DNA from: Haliscomenobacter hydrossis DSM 1100 | Lineage (GTDB): Bacteria; Bacteroidota; Bacteroidia; Chitinophagales; Saprospiraceae | Reading direction: 5' to 3' | DNA length: 64,000 nucleotides | Assembly (NCBI RefSeq): GCF_000212735.1 | Contig: NC_015512.1 | Coordinates: 79,758-143,757, forward strand | Shown here: positions 54,833 through 63,949 of the stretch, piece after piece | Position numbering within the stretch: position 1 is the first letter of the stretch | Layout of the letters: each line of letters opens with the position of its first letter | Made by a program: the position numbers and the translations under genes | The notes under the pieces: generated by a model | The model's database searches: none | The model's input: only the letters and a program-made list of their open reading frames with translations | Told to the model about the DNA's origin: nothing

Positions 54833-55381
54833 ATGGCAAAGAAAAGTTTTGCAGGTGCCTTAAGTGGTGAGCGCAAAAGTCGCTTGTCGGGCATCGTGTC
54901 TCCGCAGCTGGAGGTGGTAAAAGAAAAAGTAGAGGAAACACCCCTTGTGGAAATCACAGTAGTCGCAGACCAAGTGGATCCTACTAAAGAATTCCCTTTG
55001 ATTCCAGAAGAAGCCATGGAGGAGCTGCGCCAAAAAGCAGCCAAATATGTGCAGGATGGACAAGGGGAATTGAAGGAGGAGTCGAAAACAGTTATCGAAG
55101 AGGCCCTCGAACCAAAGGCTGAAACGGCACCTAAAGAAAAAGCTCGCAGCAGCACGCGCAAAGAGGCGGAACCCAAAGAAGGTGCCCGGGAAAAAATGAA
55201 CCTGTTCATTGAAACGGGGTACGAGTTTGGGATTCGGGTACGCGCGGCGGCGGCTTCGGAAATGATGGATTTGCGGGAGTTTGTGGAGACGGCGTTGACG
55301 CACTACATGAACGAGGTGATTGGGAACAACGTGGTGAACAAGGCCGTGGGGAAGTATAAGGAACGGAATAATTTGAAATAA
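54833..55381 (+). CDS. centromere-binding partner of ParA (ParB-like, small)
   Basis: 182 residues, starting 28 bases after parA. The N-terminal MAKKSFAGALSGERKSRL is basic and may stimulate the ParA ATPase. A charged, disordered middle (residues 60-120, repeated Glu/Lys/Ala) leads to a C-terminal FIETGYEFGIRVRAAAASEM, then MDLREFVETALTHYMNEVIG, which suits a ribbon-helix-helix DNA-binding fold. This is not a canonical ParB with CTPase and HTH, but resembles the short ParB/ParG-type partners of type Ib loci. Probable target: the 18 bp repeats. Confidence 0.75.
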   Translation: MAKKSFAGALSGERKSRLSGIVSPQLEVVKEKVEETPLVEITVVADQVDPTKEFPLIPEEAMEELRQKAAKYVQDGQGELKEESKTVIEEALEPKAETAPKEKARSSTRKEAEPKEGAREKMNLFIETGYEFGIRVRAAAASEMMDLREFVETALTHYMNEVIGNNVVNKAVGKYKERNNLK

Positions 55382-55404
55382 AGGAAGGAAAGAAGAGAGA
55401 AAGA

Positions 55405-55432
55405 GGGCCCTGCTGCGCAGGGCTTTTTTTTT
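55405..55432 (+). terminator. intrinsic terminator of the par operon
   Basis: GCCCTGC (55407-55413) pairs with GCAGGGC (55417-55423) around a TGC loop, followed by nine T. Located 24 bases after the ParB-like stop. Confidence 0.85.
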
Positions 55433-55729
55433 GAACCACCTTAGAAACCTAAGGCACCTAAGGGGGGCACTTTAGCAATGACGTGGTTTTGTTGTCGAGG
55501 TTCATTTGTTTGGTAAACACTACGAAACGGGTGGATTCGGCTTCGCCAAATCTTTTTAACACGACGGGACGACGATAGCTACCGCTACAACCCAACGCCA
55601 TGCGTTGGGTGCATTTTTAAACACAAAGGACCAGGGCAGCACAAAGGACATCAAGTTAGACGTTGACGACGCTTTGCTTGGTGTCTTTTGTGCTCATTTT
55701 TTTGGTACTGGTTACACCGAAGCGATATT
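55433..55729. other. intergenic region with hairpin and CACAAAGGA repeats
   Basis: ACCCAACGC pairs with GCGTTGGGT (55590-55610) before a GCATTTTTAA tail, a second possible terminator. ACACAAAGGACC and GCACAAAGGACA follow at 55620-55650 and GTCTTTTGTGCTC at 55682-55694 as an inverted copy. No gene seen. The region separates the converging par operon and membrane protein gene. Confidence 0.5.
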
Positions 55730-57187
55730 TTACCCCAGTGGGCATTCCTCATACCCCTTCATTTTTTCCAACAACTCCCCTTTCCGCCCCTTCCAATAAT
55801 CCAGGCGTTGGGTACGATTGCGGATCACCGCATCTTTTTTCCCTTCTTCAAGCGCCTCTTTGAGCCTTGCCTCGTAGGTAGAAATGAAGTTTTCGACCTC
55901 GCGGAGGCTGTACCTTTTCGGCTCCGCTGAGTTGCGATCGTGGTGCAAGATGGTGAAGATGTCCAGCAACTCCAGATGGTTTGTGCTAACATGTTCTAAC
56001 ACTGGCTGGGTAGCGTGCAGCGCAACTTCGGGGGCGAGGGTAGGAGAGGGGAGAGGTTCCGATTGCCGGAAACCCTGGATCACCGTGCGGGAAAGCCCCG
56101 AGGGATGCACCCCGTTGGGGGAGGGTTCCGGGGTAGGAAGGATGCCGGGATGGGGATCAGGTGCCGGGATTTTGGGATTGGACTGTAAGGCTTGCAGCAG
56201 CAGGGATTCCAGTCGATCGAAACGCGGATCCGCTGCGCCAGGCGCTGGAGTAGGGGAGGAGTGGGCTATAGCCGTTTGTTGCTGCGCCGCTTTGGCTTTC
56301 CCCGCAGCCTGGGCGTACTGGATGGCCGTACGAAAATCATAGTGCTCCAGGAACCACATGCAGCCGTGCAGCAAGAGGATAAAAAAGATGGTAAAATGCC
56401 CCAGATTGGTGCCTTTGCGGTTGATGTCTTGTTGCCAGGCACCCAGGGCAGCCGTGTACGTACTATCCGCACGCGCCAGCTGGGTTTCGTTCCAGGTACT
56501 GGTTGCGGACTTTGCAGTCAGCTTTTGTTGCACCAGCAAGTTCTTTTCGGCCAGTAACGCATTGTACTTGCTGGCATCCTTGTCGGCGAGTCGGCCCTTC
56601 CAGAGTTTGGAGCGGCGGTAGGTGTCCGCTTCCTGAGCAGCGGCGTTGATCAGCGGATCAAACTCGGCATCGAGGGCGGCCAGGTCTTTTTGGGGTGCCG
56701 ATTCTTTGCTCGGCTTGGTACTGGCATACTCCGTAAACGTGAAGCCGCCACTGTAGCTGATGTAGACACTGGCCACGCCAGCAAGGATCATGCCGATGAG
56801 CAAGCCGTTCAGGCGGCTGGCATAGGGGCCGCGGTAACCGTACTGGTAATAGTAGCGAAAGTAACTGCTGCCCAAAAAGCGCTGCAAAATCTCGAGGCCA
56901 ACCAGCACCACCAAGGCCAGCACCGTGGAAATGGCAGCAGGGTAGGGGAGTCGGGCGACCATGGCAAAGATGAAGCCAAAAACGTAGGCAAAGCCGGTAA
57001 TGATGCTGAGCACATTGGCAAAAAAGCCTGCGCCGGTGGCCAGGTAATACAAAGGGCGGAAAGCGTCTTCGTAGGGTTCTTCGCGGTATTTGTGTTGCAG
57101 GTTGCGGTAATACCGCGACTTGGCGTAGGAAGCAGCCTGGTCGTCGTAGTTGTTTTTTTCTGGTAGATTGAGATTTGGGTTGTCCAT
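55730..57187 (-). CDS. multi-pass membrane protein, 485 residues, unknown
   Basis: Four or more hydrophobic segments: FFANVLSIITGFAYVFGFIF and ISTVLALVVLVGLEIL (about 50-100), LLIGMILAGVASVYISYSG (about 128-146) and GHFTIFFILLLHGCMWFLE (about 262-280). A soluble helical region of about 100 residues, residues 160-260, separates pairs of membrane segments. The proline-rich middle is followed by a C-terminal helical domain (YSLREVENFISTYEARLKEA). It resembles no family I can name; such mobilome membrane proteins often serve as conjugation or entry-exclusion factors, but nothing shows that here. Confidence 0.65.
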   Translation of the reverse strand: MDNPNLNLPEKNNYDDQAASYAKSRYYRNLQHKYREEPYEDAFRPLYYLATGAGFFANVLSIITGFAYVFGFIFAMVARLPYPAAISTVLALVVLVGLEILQRFLGSSYFRYYYQYGYRGPYASRLNGLLIGMILAGVASVYISYSGGFTFTEYASTKPSKESAPQKDLAALDAEFDPLINAAAQEADTYRRSKLWKGRLADKDASKYNALLAEKNLLVQQKLTAKSATSTWNETQLARADSTYTAALGAWQQDINRKGTNLGHFTIFFILLLHGCMWFLEHYDFRTAIQYAQAAGKAKAAQQQTAIAHSSPTPAPGAADPRFDRLESLLLQALQSNPKIPAPDPHPGILPTPEPSPNGVHPSGLSRTVIQGFRQSEPLPSPTLAPEVALHATQPVLEHVSTNHLELLDIFTILHHDRNSAEPKRYSLREVENFISTYEARLKEALEEGKKDAVIRNRTQRLDYWKGRKGELLEKMKGYEECPLG

Positions 57188-57395
57188 GATTCCAGAATTT
57201 TGTTAATTGCACGTTGGGTTGAAGGCTACCTTCGTTCTGATTACCGCATGAAGCAGCCAGGGTGCTGGCAAGGGTTGTATTGCCCACCGTTGGTTTGAAG
57301 CCAAAGCTGGTTTATTTCAGGATTTTGGGTAGCTTAGTGGGGTAAAGATATGCTTTTTTTAAATCTAAATAAATCTTTTTAAATTAAATTCACCT

Positions 57396-57719
57396 TTGGT
57401 AGATAAAAACAAAGCGCAAGACAAGTATGCAAGGGCAAAGGCTGTCCTTAAATCATTAAACGTTGACCAATACGCTCTTGCCGACAAGTTGGGTATTAAG
57501 CAAGGTCCGGTCAGTCTTGCGCTGAATGGAAAAAATGAAAAGACCTTCCTGCGGATTGTAGCATTATTGGAAAAAGAATATGGGATCATACCAACGGATA
57601 TTTTTGATGATCCGCAGACGGTAAGTCAGGGCTTGCAGGAGCAGTTGGCGGAGATTAAAGCGGATTTGAGGAAGGTGCTGGAGGAATTGGAAGCGCTGCG
57701 GAAGGAGGTGAGGGGGTGA
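57396..57719 (+). CDS. small helix-turn-helix regulator
   Basis: 107 residues; the only start in frame with a plausible context is TTG at 57396, because upstream stops intervene and no ATG is near. Residues 15-60 give an XRE-type HTH (YALADKLGIKQGPVSLALNG), followed by a dimerising coiled coil (LAEIKADLRKVLEELEALRK). Probably a plasmid regulator. Divergent from the membrane protein gene and convergent with the STAND-TPR gene. Confidence 0.65.
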   Translation: MVDKNKAQDKYARAKAVLKSLNVDQYALADKLGIKQGPVSLALNGKNEKTFLRIVALLEKEYGIIPTDIFDDPQTVSQGLQEQLAEIKADLRKVLEELEALRKEVRG

Positions 57720-57789
57720 GGGAGATGGTGCTATACCTACGCAATTCCAAGAAGGAACTAAGCCCTGGTACCCTTTGTGAAAATAGGGT

Positions 57790-60381
57790 TCAATACTTCA
57801 ATTTCGCTTTCACCCAATCTAGGTTCTTTTTAAACTCTTTATTATCTGGAGACCTGGTTGCCAGGTCCTCCAGCAATGCGTGGGAGGTTTGATAAAGTTC
57901 TTGGGCTTTGGTGGGGGTTTGCATTTTTTGCTCCATAAATTCACCCATCAATAAATAAGAAATTGCCAGGCCGTTTTTGTAGGAAACTTTTTCTGGATGC
58001 GATTCGCACAGCTCTTCAAACAGCTTGGTTTCGATTTCAAAAAAAGTCAAGGCCTTGTTCAAATTGCCCAATGCACTGTGAGTAGAGCCGAGTTTGGAGT
58101 AAGAAACTGCCAAAGAGTTTTTGTAAGGCACTTTTTCCGGATTGGCCTCGTGCAGCTCTTTTGACAGTTCGATATCTTTTTCAAAAAAAGTCAAAGCCTG
58201 TTTCAAATTGCCCAAATCGCTGTGAGTCTGTCCGAGTTTGGAATAAGAAACAGCCAATCCGTGTTTGAAGTCCTTTTTTTCCGGGAAGGCATCGTGCAGC
58301 TCTTTTTCTAGGGTATTATACTTTTCAAAAAAAGTCAAAGCCTGCTGCAAATCGCCCAATGCGCTGTAGGTATCTCCTAGTTTGGAGTATGATATAGCCA
58401 AACTGTTTTTGAAAGACACTTTTTCCCAATCGGCCTCGCGCAGCTCTTCAAACAACTTGGTCTCCATTTCAAAAAAAGTCAAAGCCTGCTGCAAATCATC
58501 CAATGCGCTGTAGGTTTCCCCGAGTTTTTCGTAAGAAACTGCCATGCCGTGTTTAAAGGACATATTTTTCGAATTCGCAGCATGCAGCTCTTTTACTAAC
58601 TGATTAGATTTTTCAAAAAAAGTCAAAGCCTGCTGTAAATTACCTGTGGTTTGGTGGTAAGTTCCCAAACGTTCATAAAGTATTGCAATAGTCTCATCTG
58701 CGCTCCAGGAAATAGCCACCAAGGCAGTAGTCCACCTGGCCCAAAGAATCGCCTCCGTGTAACTGGCATTCAGCAAGTGGCCAGTAGTCCCTGACTCGTA
58801 ATTCAATTTTTCAATCAATCCCACAATCACCCTCCGACAATCCTCCAACAAATTTTGATTTTTCAACCGCACCACCTCCTGCACTACTGGGCTACACTTG
58901 AAGGAAGCCGCCGCCTCGTTGTACTCCAGCCAGCCTTTTTGAGCCAAGGTAAGCAGTGTGGCATCCAGTCCCTCCAGTCCCAAGGATAACGCCTCCAGGC
59001 GCTCGAAGGGAATACTTTCGGCGGGCAATACCGCAAAGATTGACAGCACTTGGATTTCGGCGGCGCTCAAGTCGCCCAAGTCGTACATGGCGGCGATGAT
59101 CACTTTGATTTTTTCGTTGCGCAAGCCAGTGCCTTGGGCCTGATAGCGCACATCTACGGCGCTGGTTTTGCTGAGTTGGAGCAGGCCCATTTCCAGGTCG
59201 CGGCGCAAGTCGGCCAGGAGGTAGTCTTTTTTGAGTTTGTTGTTGAAATTGTGGAGGTTTTTGGCCAGTAGCTCCAGCACCAGGGTGTTGCCTTGGACTG
59301 CCGTGTATATCTCGTAAAAGAGCGCTTCTTCCTGGGACTCAAAAGCCGGGTAATGGGCTTTGAAGACCTGTAAAGCCTGATCTTGGGTTAAGGGTTCAAT
59401 TTTGTAAGAGGCCAGCTGCGGAAAATCGCTGATGCGGGTAGTGAAGAGAATGTGAAAATTGCTGCAACGTTGTAAGTGGGGCAGGTATTGGCGCAAATCC
59501 TCGAGCTCGTTGGCGTTGTCGATGATGAGCAGGCAGGGCTTGGGGAGCTCCGCCATGGCCATGATCAACACATCAAGGCGTTGGTGTATATCCCATTTTT
59601 CGTCAAAATGTACGTTAATGGGGAACGCCAAAATCAATAAAGACTCTGCGATGCTTTTTTCCTTATAAATCCAGGCAACACGCGTGTATTCGTCCTGATA
59701 AGTGGTCAAATATTTGGAAGCAAGGGAGGTTTTGCCCATTCCACCCTCTCCATTGATGAACAAGAGCTGTTTGTCATTCGAATTGAAAAGGATATCATGT
59801 ATTTTACGCAAGTCTTTTTCTCGCCCAAGAAAGATTTCAGCCTGAAAGGGTAGGGGAGTCAGAAATTTAGGGTTGGGGATGCTATTTTGCAGTTTTACAT
59901 TGTCCAATGAGTTCTGTAGTCTACGAACTTGTTGCTCCAATTCCACTTCCTTCACTGTACGACTTTCCTGTACCTTTTGCCGGAAAATTAGCCAAAATAC
60001 TTGAGCCTCTTGCAGCGGGTCAAGGTGGGTATTTTTAAGATCTTCCCCTACTTTTAGGGATGCCGCCCAATGCGCTAGTTCCTGCTGTACCTGAACTTCA
60101 TTGCCGCGGCTGGCTTCTTCTCCGTAATAAAAGAGGTAAAAAGTGCGGCTGATGGATGGTTCTCTAAAAAAATTCAAGACTTCAGCTGGCTTTTTCTGCA
60201 GGTGTAACTCGACCAAAGCCTCCAGGTAGCGGGCTGCAAAATCATGTTGCGGCCCCTTCAAATCGTATTGGGTGAGGAATCTCTGCACCCATTCATTCTG
60301 CTGGGTGAGGCGGTTCAGGGTGCTTAGACCCAAGTCGTAAATGGCTGCTCCTACTAATTCGGTTGATAATCCATCAAACAT
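57790..60381 (-). CDS. STAND NTPase with C-terminal TPR repeats
   Basis: 863 residues. An N-terminal helical domain of about 180 residues of unknown type precedes a STAND/NB-ARC-like NTPase: P-loop NGEGGMGKTSLA near 208, Walker B CLLIIDNANELED near 285, sensor LFTTRISDF near 320. A winged-helix-like part follows (TLLTLAQKGWLEYNEAAASF). Residues 565-800 hold about five 50-residue TPR-like units (YSKLGDTYSALGDLQQALTF). No CHAT, caspase or nuclease domain is recognisable, so the effector may be the N-terminal domain or an EAD-linked partner. Likely an NLR-like sensor. Confidence 0.8.
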   Translation of the reverse strand: MFDGLSTELVGAAIYDLGLSTLNRLTQQNEWVQRFLTQYDLKGPQHDFAARYLEALVELHLQKKPAEVLNFFREPSISRTFYLFYYGEEASRGNEVQVQQELAHWAASLKVGEDLKNTHLDPLQEAQVFWLIFRQKVQESRTVKEVELEQQVRRLQNSLDNVKLQNSIPNPKFLTPLPFQAEIFLGREKDLRKIHDILFNSNDKQLLFINGEGGMGKTSLASKYLTTYQDEYTRVAWIYKEKSIAESLLILAFPINVHFDEKWDIHQRLDVLIMAMAELPKPCLLIIDNANELEDLRQYLPHLQRCSNFHILFTTRISDFPQLASYKIEPLTQDQALQVFKAHYPAFESQEEALFYEIYTAVQGNTLVLELLAKNLHNFNNKLKKDYLLADLRRDLEMGLLQLSKTSAVDVRYQAQGTGLRNEKIKVIIAAMYDLGDLSAAEIQVLSIFAVLPAESIPFERLEALSLGLEGLDATLLTLAQKGWLEYNEAAASFKCSPVVQEVVRLKNQNLLEDCRRVIVGLIEKLNYESGTTGHLLNASYTEAILWARWTTALVAISWSADETIAILYERLGTYHQTTGNLQQALTFFEKSNQLVKELHAANSKNMSFKHGMAVSYEKLGETYSALDDLQQALTFFEMETKLFEELREADWEKVSFKNSLAISYSKLGDTYSALGDLQQALTFFEKYNTLEKELHDAFPEKKDFKHGLAVSYSKLGQTHSDLGNLKQALTFFEKDIELSKELHEANPEKVPYKNSLAVSYSKLGSTHSALGNLNKALTFFEIETKLFEELCESHPEKVSYKNGLAISYLLMGEFMEQKMQTPTKAQELYQTSHALLEDLATRSPDNKEFKKNLDWVKAKLKY

Positions 60382-60524
60382 AGGCCAGGATGCTTTTGGG
60401 GTTGGGGTGAAGATAGGATATCCCCTGGTTTTTCTGTGCTTTTAAATGGTTTTAATTTTTTCTTTTTAAAATTAAAAAATAAAAACTAATTGCTTTTTTT
60501 AATGCATTACTAAGCAACAAGCCA

Positions 60525-60800
60525 ATGGAACAAGAACATAAAATCGTCGTTTTTCAGGAAAAACAGATTCGCCAGGTGTGGCACAATGAGGAGTGGTGGT
60601 TTTCGGTAGTGGATGTGATAGAATTATTGACGGAGAGCCCCCGGCCTTGTAAATATTGGAATGCCCTCAAAACCAAGCTACAAAACGAGGGACACGTTGA
60701 ACTGTCACAATTTATGGGACAGTTGAAAATGCCATCTCACGATGGAAAAATGCGTGAAACAAATGCGACCAACACCGAAAGCATATTCCGCATCCTTTAA
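60525..60800 (+). pseudogene. truncated BRO-N domain paralogue
   Basis: 91 codons from MEQEHKIVVFQEKQIRQVWH to NTESIFRIL, matching the first 100 residues of the BRO protein at 5227-6096 in order and spacing (WHNEEWWFSVVDVIELLTES). The frame stops immediately after FRIL, where the longer protein continues RIIQSIPSPKAEPF. The C-terminal two thirds are missing. May be a decayed copy or a stand-alone BRO-N regulator. Confidence 0.65.
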
Positions 60801-60821
60801 AAGGTTTGAATGATTAAATTT

Positions 60822-62165
60822 TTACATGATTGCCGCCACTTTAATCACCCCTGTAAACAGCAACTCACCCGGCAAATTTCGCTCCCAATCCATCTCCAGC
60901 TCCGCCGCCTGCTGTAAATTCCGGAGCCGATTATCCAACTGCAATTCCCGAAGTTGAGTTTCCAATTCCATCACCCTGGCCTCGTGCAGTTCAGGGACTT
61001 TGACCTTGCGCAGCTCCTTGATGCGCTGGGTACGCTTTTGGTCCAGGTAGATGTCGTCGGAAGGTTGCATGGCCTCCAGGTTGGCGAGTTCAGCCATGGT
61101 GCTGCGGTATTCCGACAGGGCCGCCCGATCCGCTTGGCGGAGGTTTTGGATTTGGACGCGCAGCACCTCGATGCGGGGATCGATCTGGGGGACAAAAGCC
61201 TCTTTGGCCGTAGTAGCTTGGGGGCGCATAATCACCAGGTCACTCAGATACTTGCCGCTGAACTGCTGGCCTTGCTGCATCTGGCCACCTGTACGGGCCA
61301 CAAAGTTGTCGGTCGCGTGGAGTTTGACCTCCAGAATCAGCTGCTGGTGCAGCAGTTTGTTGAGGCTATCGAGGTCCACCTCGACGAGGAGCTGCTCGGA
61401 AAACCGAAACCGGCGGCCCGTATGTTTAGGAATCGTATGGTGGATGATCTGTTTCGATTTGTCCAGCAACAAGAACTTGCCGTCTTTGAGTAAAGTCGCC
61501 CGGTTATCACGCGCCTCGATGCAGAGCGCTTTGCCGCTGAAAACCTGGCTCCCGCTGCGGTAGCGGTAATCCACCTCCAGGACATCTGACGATTTTTTGA
61601 ACTCCGAAGCCAGGTGTTTGAGGGTGCCGAAGGTGCGATTGTAAGTCGTCCAGAAACCCTGTTTGTAGAGCGGTTGCATGGCCAGACCGCCGAGGATGAA
61701 CACAAAAAACCAGATCGTTTCCTTTTGCACGTCACCGGTGCGGATGCGCATGTTGGGGTCGCCCGGCAGGACGCAGGGATTTTTGGCAAAAGGATAAAAC
61801 AGGATTACGCCCTGCAAGGTGACCATGTCAAAAAGGATATGCGAGATCATGGCAATCAGCGCCACGGCCGTCAGTCGCTGGGATTGCCAGAGGGTTTGTT
61901 CCAGGAGACCCGCCGCCAGCCAGAAGATGCCGAGCCCCAGCAGTGAGTGCGTGAGGGTGCGGTGGCCGTGGCGGCTGTTGAGGTAGCGGCTGAGGGGCAG
62001 GAAAAGCTTGCCGATGGGACTGCGCGGGTGGTCGATGTCGGGCAGGGTAGCACCCAGCAGCACTGCGCCGATGGTGGCGGGGCTTTCGAGGATGTTGATG
62101 TTGGCGAGGGCGGCGAAGAAGCCGGTGAAGACGAAACCTCCCGCTAAATGGTTGGGTAAAGTCAT
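60822..62165 (-). CDS. YdjM-like membrane metal-dependent hydrolase with long C-terminal extension
   Basis: 447 residues. The first 160 resemble YdjM/DUF457: LPNHLAGGFVFTG with an early His, GATLPDIDHP (about 38-47), HGHRTLTHSLLG (66-77) and four membrane helices up to LFDMVTLQGVILFYPF. A fifth helix (TIWFFVFILGGLAMQPLY) follows. Residues 190-447 form a mixed beta/coiled-coil region unique to this type of protein. YdjM-like proteins are LexA-regulated inner-membrane enzymes of unknown substrate. The neighbouring minus-strand gene is a recombinase fusion. Confidence 0.8.
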   Translation of the reverse strand: MTLPNHLAGGFVFTGFFAALANINILESPATIGAVLLGATLPDIDHPRSPIGKLFLPLSRYLNSRHGHRTLTHSLLGLGIFWLAAGLLEQTLWQSQRLTAVALIAMISHILFDMVTLQGVILFYPFAKNPCVLPGDPNMRIRTGDVQKETIWFFVFILGGLAMQPLYKQGFWTTYNRTFGTLKHLASEFKKSSDVLEVDYRYRSGSQVFSGKALCIEARDNRATLLKDGKFLLLDKSKQIIHHTIPKHTGRRFRFSEQLLVEVDLDSLNKLLHQQLILEVKLHATDNFVARTGGQMQQGQQFSGKYLSDLVIMRPQATTAKEAFVPQIDPRIEVLRVQIQNLRQADRAALSEYRSTMAELANLEAMQPSDDIYLDQKRTQRIKELRKVKVPELHEARVMELETQLRELQLDNRLRNLQQAAELEMDWERNLPGELLFTGVIKVAAIM

Positions 62166-62180
62166 GGTTTTTGTTTGGAG

Positions 62181-62361
62181 GAGTGACGAATTTTTCGAAT
62201 GACGAATGACGAATAGGTCGGTAATGTCTAGAAGTGGTGGTGGTTCATGAGTGGTTATTCTCGTTTATGAAAAAGTGACGAATTTTTGAATGCCAAATTT
62301 CCACAAGACTCGCGCATAGCGACCGATTCGTCACTCGTCATTCGAATTATTCGTCATTCAC
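62181..62361. repeat. inverted repeat of GACGAAT units
   Basis: GAGTGACGAATTTTTCGAAT and the following GACGAATGACGAATAGGTCGG (62181-62221) are nearly complementary to the region 62322-62361 (CCGATTCGTCACTCGTCATT and onward). GACGAAT units (GACGAATGACGAAT) occur at both ends. The gap is about 100 bases. This region between the YdjM-like and recombinase genes could bind a regulator or be a recombination site. Confidence 0.55.
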
Positions 62362-63866
62362 TAAATGAATTTCCGTTTGACCATTTTGTAGATGTTGCGG
62401 GCGAAGAGGGCGAAGACCAGGAAGACGCCCCCGATGAGTCGGTAGGCACCTGCGTCGTCGCCGAGTTCGCCACCGGCGTAGCGGAGGACCATTAAGGCCG
62501 AGAGGGCGATGATGAGGGGGAGCATCATGTCCAGTTCCCGTTGGGCGGCGGTATGGCGGATGTCGCGGGTATGTTCGGTAGATACATAAGCTTCCTTTTG
62601 GTAACGTTCGATCATTTCGAGGGTGTAGAGCGGATTGCCCCCCGTTTGATCCCAAATATGGTTTTTAAAACCCTCGTAGTCTTCGATGCGGTTCAGGTAG
62701 GGCGATGCGGCCTTAGCGATCAGTTCGAGCGTCTCCGGGCGCGTAAGGGGCTTTATTTCGAGTTTTTCGAAGTTGGTGATGAAGCTGGCGTGCTCCACCC
62801 GGATCTGGCGCGCCGCCGCGAGGATGTGGAAATGGTTTTTCAATTTTTCCAAATACGTGACCTGGCTGCGGGTGAGGTTGCTCAGATCGTCGAACACAAT
62901 GGTGTACTCCTGGGGGCGGGTGACCTGGATCAGCAGTTCCACCAGGCGTTTGGCCGATTCCTTGGTCATGACCTGCTGGATGTCCTTCATGTCGAACATG
63001 GCCTTGGCGATGGCCTCCTTGTCGTCCTGGAAGAGGTGGAGCAACATGCTGGCCAACATCTTTTTGGGGTACGTCACATCATCCACCCGGAGGATTTTGC
63101 CCGGTTGGTAGTTGTCCAACAAATGCGTTTTGCCGATGCCCTGGGGGCCGAGGAGGATGACATTCACTTTCTTTTCGGCCAGATCCATCAACTTGGCGAT
63201 CTCCAGTTTGCGGCCCACGTGGTACTTGGTCAGCCCTTTCTCCAGGGGCATGACGTGCACCCGTTTGGGCGGGAACAAACGCCGCTGGAGCTTTTGGAAC
63301 CAGGTGCTGGTATCGATGGAGCGGATGGCCTGCTGGAGTTCCTGATCTTCGACATGGAGGTAAATTTCGGTGGTCAGCTGGCTGTTGTGGCCGAGGAGTT
63401 TTTGCGCTACCCGAATGTCGTTGCCTTCCCTGACTACTCTTGTAGCAAAAGTATGTCGCAACATGTGCGGGTGTACCACGCCTCCGGAATACTTCTTGAT
63501 CCTTTTCCACACCACCACCCGACTCAGGTAAAGCGCCTTGGAGGTTTTGGCGGCGGGGAAAATGTAGGTGTCCGGTTCCGGGTCCTTGATGCGTGGCCAG
63601 TAGTCGGCTAGGGCTTCGAGCAAACGGGTAGACAGCGGGATGCTGCGGGTACGGAGGCGCTTGCTGCGCTTCTTGAGGCTGGCGACGGTGACGGTGTTTT
63701 GCATGAAATTGAAGTGCTTGCGCTGGAGCTGCACCACTTCGGTTACCCGCAGGCCACAGTCGAGCATCAGGAGGATGATGACGCGGTACTTGAGGTTTTT
63801 GGTGCCCGCCAGCGCTTCTTGCAACTGACGGGAAACGAGTTTGATGTCAGGGTGGGCCTGGATCAT
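62361..63866 (-). CDS. tyrosine recombinase - ATPase - membrane fusion
   Basis: 501 residues. Residues 1-180 contain a complete tyrosine-recombinase catalytic domain: R40 (CGLRVTE), K65/K66, H134 and R137 (HPHMLRHTF), H160 (LLGHNS) and the nucleophile Y169 (TEIYLHV). The N-terminal core-binding domain is absent. Residues 215-430 are a STAND/AAA-type ATPase with P-loop GPQGIGKT (240-247) and Walker B YTIVFDDLSN (321-330). The C-terminus has two probable membrane helices (LPLIIALSALMVLRY and GGVFLVFALF). I know no characterised protein of this architecture. Context (plasmid, adjacent GACGAAT repeats) suggests site-specific recombination under an ATP-dependent or membrane signal. Confidence 0.85.
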   Translation of the reverse strand: MIQAHPDIKLVSRQLQEALAGTKNLKYRVIILLMLDCGLRVTEVVQLQRKHFNFMQNTVTVASLKKRSKRLRTRSIPLSTRLLEALADYWPRIKDPEPDTYIFPAAKTSKALYLSRVVVWKRIKKYSGGVVHPHMLRHTFATRVVREGNDIRVAQKLLGHNSQLTTEIYLHVEDQELQQAIRSIDTSTWFQKLQRRLFPPKRVHVMPLEKGLTKYHVGRKLEIAKLMDLAEKKVNVILLGPQGIGKTHLLDNYQPGKILRVDDVTYPKKMLASMLLHLFQDDKEAIAKAMFDMKDIQQVMTKESAKRLVELLIQVTRPQEYTIVFDDLSNLTRSQVTYLEKLKNHFHILAAARQIRVEHASFITNFEKLEIKPLTRPETLELIAKAASPYLNRIEDYEGFKNHIWDQTGGNPLYTLEMIERYQKEAYVSTEHTRDIRHTAAQRELDMMLPLIIALSALMVLRYAGGELGDDAGAYRLIGGVFLVFALFARNIYKMVKRKFI

Positions 63867-63928
63867 GTTTTCATAGCTTATTTCTGAACAAGTGGGGGTT
63901 GGTTTTACTGCAAAGGAATTATTGGGGT

Positions 63929-63949
63929 GCAGCTGCGCTGCTTTTTTTT
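63929..63949 (+). terminator. intrinsic terminator near window end
   Basis: GCAGC (63929-63933) and GCTGC (63937-63941) form a stem around TGC, followed by eight T. No plus-strand gene ends just upstream, so it may limit antisense transcription ahead of the recombinase gene. Nothing else is supported in 63867-64000. Confidence 0.5.

Noticed and set aside
54175..55209. A 344-codon open frame antisense to parA and the ParB-like gene
   Set aside because: It is antisense to two well-supported genes and has low-complexity Ser/Phe-rich content typical of shadow frames.
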